Positions 6,354 through 8,970 of a DNA stretch of 8,970 nt are shown piece by piece (positions within the stretch are counted from its first letter, which is position 1; every line of letters begins with the position of its first letter). Origin of the DNA: CAZVCJ01 sp964625745 (GTDB lineage Bacteria; Chloroflexota; Anaerolineae; VGOG01); contig CAZVCJ010000163.1 of assembly GCA_964625745.1 (NCBI GenBank), forward strand, positions 1 through 8,970. The letters are read 5' to 3'. Made by a program: the position numbers and the translations under genes. A model generated the notes under the pieces. That model was not told the DNA's origin and searched no databases. It saw only the letters and a program-made list of their open reading frames with translations.

Positions 6354-6804
6354 TTACCCCCCTCGTTGCCCCAGGGCCAGGTAGCGGTCAGGCTGATCCC
6401 ACACCCTCACTTGTCCCAGCCCCGCCTCTCGCAGCAACTGCCGCATCACCTTCTCGTCGGGGATGGTATCGTGGGCCACGACACCACCTACGGAACGGTG
6501 GAACTCGTTGATTGCCTGGCGGCTGGCGGTGTGGCAGATGGCCAGCCGCCCCCCCTTCCTGAGAACGCGGCCGGCCTCGGCCAGGGCACGCCGCTGGTTG
6601 GGGAAGTGGGGGAAGACGGCGTTGCAGATCGCCCAGTCGAAGGTCTCAGCCCGGAACGGCAGCCGCTGGGCGTCTCTCTGGACGTAGGCAACCGGCTGCC
6701 CCTTGGCCTGGGCACGCCTGAGCATCTCACACGAGAAATCGAGGGCCGCAACCCGGCTCTCCTTACTTCAGGAGCAACGGCAAGAGCACTCCGGTGTGAT
6801 TCAT
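6354..6804 (-). pseudogene. SAM-dependent class I methyltransferase, N-terminally truncated and frameshifted
   Basis: The C-terminal 123 residues, from an internal ATG at 6725, are a Methyltransf_11-type domain: YVQRDAQRLPFRAETFDWAI (motifs II-III, with the usual D-A-x-x-L-P-F), VFPHFPNQRRALAEAGRVLRKGGRL (post-III), then a variable end. Upstream in the same frame RVAALDFSCEMLRRA (motif I-II region) is readable, but a TGA at 6770-6768 closes it. In the next frame an ATG at 6804-6802 reads MNHTGVLLPLLLK and stops at TAA 6765-6763. TGVLLPLLLK matches the end of motif I (normally xGCGTG followed by such a helix). So about one extra base near 6765 separates two halves, and the first 30-40 residues, including most of motif I, are missing. 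The ATG overlaps the cbiO stop as ATGA, so it was or is the last gene of the transport operon. SAM binding should be lost. Confidence 0.7.
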
Positions 6805-7706
6805 CCTTCCTCCGCTTCCGAACCCTTTGGAGACGGATGCCAGTGGGTCTCCCAGTGGCGATGGGGATGGTGGTGCTCGGCTCCGGCGTGGAGGTGACGG
6901 TGCTGGTGGATGAGGTTGGTGCGCAGCAGCAGCTCATCATCGGCCAGTATCTCGTGGGGAAAACCCCGAGCTGCCAGGCGGTGGTCTTCCCCCATGACGT
7001 AAGCCTGCCGGGCCACGATGTCGGCGATTTCCAGATCGTGGGTGGCCACCACAAGCGTCTTCCCCCGCTCGGCCAGCGAGAGGAGGAAGTCAATCGCCCA
7101 ACCCCGGGTGCGGGGGTCCAGGTTGGCCGTTGGCTCGTCCAACAGCCACACCTCCGGGTCGAGGGAAAGGATGGAAGCCAAAGTCACCTTTTTCTTCTCC
7201 CCCTCGCTGAGGTTGTATGGTGCCCTGTCCCGCAGGCTTTCAATTCTCAGGACCTCCAGGGCCCCCTCCACCCGCGCCACGACCTCCTCCCTCGGCAACC
7301 CCAGTTGCAAGGGAGCGAAGGCCACCTCGTCCCAGACGGTAGGGGAGAAGAGCTGCACGTCGGGGTCCTGGAAGACCAATCCTACCCGACGGTGGAAGGC
7401 GTAGGCATCATCCTGAAACATTTTCTCCGTCAAGGGCACGCCAAAGGCCCTGACCTCACCCGCCGTGGGAAAGTAGAGGCCATCCAGGAGCTTGAGCAGC
7501 GTGGATTTGCCCGAGCCGTTGGCCCCCAGGATAGCCACCCTCTCCCCCCTCGTGACAGTGAAGTTGATCTCTCGCAGGGCAGAGACGCCGTCCAGATAGT
7601 TGTAACTGACCTCTCTGAGCTCGAAGATTTTGTCGGTGGGCCCCTGGGTTTTCTCTAAGAGCGGGAGGTTGGACCTGTCCCCAGAGGCCAGCGAATTTAT
7701 TTCCAT
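6801..7706 (-). CDS. cbiO: Nickel/cobalt ECF transporter ATP-binding protein with His-rich C-terminus
   Basis: The 301-residue ATPase has every ABC motif: Walker A GANGSGKST (61-69), Q-loop in VFQDPDVQLFSPTVWDEVAF (Gln113), signature LSEGEKKKV (166-174), Walker B VWLLDEP (186-192), D-loop (ANLD, 194-197) and H-loop His223 (ATHD). The QDPDVQLFSPTVWDEVAFAPLQLGL segment is typical of the EcfA/CbiO group, which powers metal or vitamin uptake through EcfT. Residues 267-290 hold 11 histidines, a probable metal-binding tail, which fits Ni2+ or Co2+ transport. The ATG at 7706-7704 follows GGGAGGT and overlaps the ecfT end by 10 nt. The reading frame is open further upstream, but those codons lie inside ecfT in another frame. 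The ion cannot be assigned from sequence, so nikO is an equally fair name. Confidence 0.9.
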   Translation of the reverse strand: MEINSLASGDRSNLPLLEKTQGPTDKIFELREVSYNYLDGVSALREINFTVTRGERVAILGANGSGKSTLLKLLDGLYFPTAGEVRAFGVPLTEKMFQDDAYAFHRRVGLVFQDPDVQLFSPTVWDEVAFAPLQLGLPREEVVARVEGALEVLRIESLRDRAPYNLSEGEKKKVTLASILSLDPEVWLLDEPTANLDPRTRGWAIDFLLSLAERGKTLVVATHDLEIADIVARQAYVMGEDHRLAARGFPHEILADDELLLRTNLIHQHRHLHAGAEHHHPHRHWETHWHPSPKGSEAEEG

Positions 7707-8605
7707 ACTACCTCCCGCAAACCAATCAGCAGAATTACGCCCAGGACAAATCCGCTCCAGGCCGCATCTCTCCACCTCAGACGGGAATCGTCCAGGAGGA
7801 ATGCCTGACCGTTCCAGCCCCGGGAGAGCATGGCCAGGTAGACCTCGTTGCTCAGGTGATAAGATTTGCCCAAAAGGAAACCCAGCCGGGCGGTGATCCA
7901 GTGATGCTGCTCCCTGATATGGGTGGGCCCCACCGTGCGGCTCCTGCGGGCCAGGAACATGGCCTCCACCACCCGCAGGAAGAGGAAGATGTAGCGATAG
8001 GTCATCCCCAGGATGAGGATGCCCACCTGGGGGAAGCGAAGCACCGAGAGCGCCTTGAGCAGCCGCATCCATTCCGTGGTCAGGACCAGAAGCACGGCGA
8101 AGGAGACCGACGTAGCCACACGGGTGACGAAGATGGCCGCCCCCCGCAGCCCCTGCTCGGTGATGGCGATCTCGCCGGGGAGATGGATGGGCCCCCACCG
8201 CCAGGGCTCGGAGAAGCTGACCAGGGTGACCATCGCTCGCCCCGGCGTGATGAAGTTGAAGATGGCTGGCAGAGCGATGGCCCCGGCGAAGAGGGGGATG
8301 AAGACCCAGACCCGCTTGACGAAGAAACCCAGGGGAATCCTCGCGGCCAGGGCCAGGAGCAGGGTCAGCAGATAGAGACCCACCAGGGTCTCCAGGCGAT
8401 GTGTCATGGCGGTGGCGAGGAGAAACACCAGGAAGGTAATGACCTTCACCCGAGGGTCAAGGCCCTGCAACAGGCCGGGGAGGCGGGCGTAGCGGGTGGC
8501 GAAGACCGCCCGCTCGATGGCCTCGGTGAGCTCGGCCAGCGTCTTGGCGACGAAATCCCTGCGGGAGGTTAGCAACCTCCCGCAAGGTTCCCAGGGTCGC
8601 GCCAC
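7697..8605 (-). CDS. cbiQ: ECF transporter transmembrane subunit (EcfT/CbiQ/NikQ)
   Basis: The family core begins at about DFVAKTLAELTEAIERAVFA and LPGLLQGLDPRVKVITF, the usual CbiQ opening, followed by hydrophobic segments (FLVFLLATAMT, LVGLYLLTLLLALAA, VFIPLFAGAIALPAIF, FAVLLVLTTEWM and the C-terminal FVLGVILLIGL). The two cytoplasmic coupling-helix motifs that contact the ATPase are present: ARRSR (about 219-223) and AMLSRG (about 258-263). The start is uncertain. GTG 8605 (302 residues) lies 1 nt after the upstream stop (TGA-G-GTG) with an AGAGGG site and suggests coupled translation. TTG 8575 (292 residues) lies inside a palindrome. No in-frame ATG precedes the core. With GTG 8605 the first ~15 residues are encoded by a repeat and are not family-like. 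It works with the neighbouring ATPase, PDGLE protein and CbiM to import Ni2+ or Co2+. Confidence 0.87.
   Translation of the reverse strand: MARPWEPCGRLLTSRRDFVAKTLAELTEAIERAVFATRYARLPGLLQGLDPRVKVITFLVFLLATAMTHRLETLVGLYLLTLLLALAARIPLGFFVKRVWVFIPLFAGAIALPAIFNFITPGRAMVTLVSFSEPWRWGPIHLPGEIAITEQGLRGAAIFVTRVATSVSFAVLLVLTTEWMRLLKALSVLRFPQVGILILGMTYRYIFLFLRVVEAMFLARRSRTVGPTHIREQHHWITARLGFLLGKSYHLSNEVYLAMLSRGWNGQAFLLDDSRLRWRDAAWSGFVLGVILLIGLREVVWK
8561..8583. repeat. Perfect 10-bp inverted repeat at the 5' end of cbiQ
   Basis: GCGGGAGGTT (8561-8570) and AACCTCCCGC (8574-8583) are exact reverse complements separated by AGC. The element sits between the PDGLE gene and the conserved start of CbiQ. It either lies in the leader or supplies the first codons (C-G-R-L-L-T-S-R-R). 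GGGAGG within it could mimic a ribosome-binding site, but at zero spacing from the TTG. A partial match, GCGGGAGGT, also occurs before the cbiO start (minus strand, about 7719-7711). Confidence 0.75.
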
Positions 8606-8606
8606 C

Positions 8607-8909
8607 TCAGCCCTCTCTCCGGGCCAGAGCCCGCCCCAGCCCCCAGGTAAGGACAACAACCAGGGCCATACCGATGATGGCCGAGGCGATGTAGCCCGGC
8701 ACATCCCCCAGGCTGGGGATGGTGTAATCGGGCAGCGGAGCGCTCCATATCTCGGCGAACCTGGCCAGCCCCTTCGGGACGTAGCCCAGCATGTCGGAGA
8801 ACTCGTCGGCTCCCCACTCACCCCAGGCCGTGCCGGAGGCCAGCAGCCCCAACGGGGAGAGGAGCGCCAGTACCCCTAAGCCAATCCACAATTTGTTGAT
8901 TCCTTTCAT
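8607..8909 (-). CDS. PDGLE-domain (CbiN-like) small membrane protein of the Ni/Co transporter
   Basis: This 100-residue protein has an N-terminal membrane segment (LWIGLGVLALLSPLGLLASG, about 7-26), then GTAWGEWGADEF, GYVPKGLARFAEIWSAPLPDY and a second membrane segment (about 74-93, IASAIIGMALVVVLTWGLG), ending in ARREG. The SPLGLLA-x-GTAWGEW and PLPDY pattern is characteristic of the PDGLE family, which accompanies or replaces CbiN/NikN in cobalt and nickel uptake systems. The ATG at 8909 is preceded by AGGAGG at 7 nt and overlaps the upstream stop as ATGA. The stop is 1 nt from the possible GTG start of cbiQ. This small component is thought to help load the metal into CbiM. The exact role of PDGLE proteins is less certain than that of CbiN. 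Confidence 0.85.
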   Translation of the reverse strand: MKGINKLWIGLGVLALLSPLGLLASGTAWGEWGADEFSDMLGYVPKGLARFAEIWSAPLPDYTIPSLGDVPGYIASAIIGMALVVVLTWGLGRALARREG

Positions 8910-8970
8910 GCTGCCACCTCCTTTTTGGCCTTCAGTTCCATCAGCGATGGCATGGCTCGATACAGGAAAG
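8906..8970 (-). CDS. Probable CbiM/NikM substrate-binding membrane subunit, C-terminal end (cut by window edge)
   Basis: Only the last ~21 codons are visible, ending FLYRAMPSLMELKAKKEVAA and TGA (8908-8906), which shares its bases with the start of the PDGLE gene (ATGA). The charged, lysine-rich ending fits a cytoplasmic tail of a membrane protein. The identity is inferred from position: in these operons the metal-specific S component CbiM/NikM comes directly before the PDGLE/CbiN gene. The fragment alone is too short to prove it. Confidence 0.5.
   Translation of the reverse strand, partial: FLYRAMPSLMELKAKKEVAA

Noticed and set aside
6144..7658. Open plus-strand frame of about 504 codons
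   Set aside because: It runs across the hairpin element and is antisense to the methyltransferase remnant and to cbiO with its complete ABC motifs. No family resemblance was seen.
7707..8198. Extended upstream start for the CbiO frame (about 164 extra residues)
   Set aside because: The extra region lies inside cbiQ in another frame and shows no domain. ATG 7706 has a good ribosome-binding site and places the ABC domain at the usual distance.
7856..8572. Plus-strand frame of about 238 codons rich in Gly, Asp, Glu and Gln
   Set aside because: It is antisense to the CbiQ membrane segments, and its low-complexity polar composition is the mirror of hydrophobic codons.

Overview
The window looks like a high-GC bacterial chromosome segment, most likely from Chloroflexota (Anaerolineae-like). 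This is an inference from style: a secreted multidomain protein with Thr/Pro 'TPTPT' linkers ending in a Tyr-x-x-Tyr-Leu-Pro C-terminus, dockerin/cohesin-type remnants, HicBA genes, and several short palindromic repeats. No rRNA, tRNA or CRISPR array was seen.

Layout. (1) Positions 1-335, minus strand: a hicB-hicA toxin-antitoxin pair, with hicA cut by the window edge. A near-consensus sigma-70 promoter with palindromes sits at about 363-406. (2) Positions 493-5571, plus strand: one very large exported protein of 1692 residues. In order it has a signal peptide, a PsbP/DcrB-like domain, an M23 (LasA/beta-lytic type) metallopeptidase domain with its metal ligands present, many FN3/Ig-like modules, two Thr/Pro linkers and a YLP-type C-terminus. 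(3) Positions 5522-5929, plus strand: a decayed dockerin/cohesin-like fragment fused out of frame to the end of that gene and carrying its own YLP-type tail, followed by a strong rho-independent terminator (5952-5999). (4) Positions 6000-6353: a gene-poor stretch with an N-terminally truncated, possibly TumE/DUF6516-like fragment interrupted by a short repeat, and a 58-bp imperfect hairpin that resembles a REP/MITE. (5) Positions 6354-8970, minus strand: the distal end of a nickel/cobalt ECF-type transport operon. It reads cbiM/nikM C-terminus, a PDGLE (CbiN-like) small membrane protein, the EcfT/CbiQ transmembrane subunit and the CbiO/EcfA ATPase with a His-rich tail. A truncated, frameshifted SAM-methyltransferase pseudogene starts within the cbiO stop codon.

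The transport genes are tightly packed (two ATGA overlaps, a 1-nt gap or alternative start, a 10-nt overlap) and should form one transcription unit entering from the right. The two operon-like blocks converge on the gene-poor stretch at about 5930-6353, where remnants and repeats have accumulated.

I found no convincing undescribed multi-gene system. The most interesting points are the matching Y-x-x-Y-L-P tails on two adjacent secreted reading frames (a candidate cell-surface sorting signal), repeat insertions inside or at the edge of coding sequences, and the mosaic build of the large peptidase-like protein.
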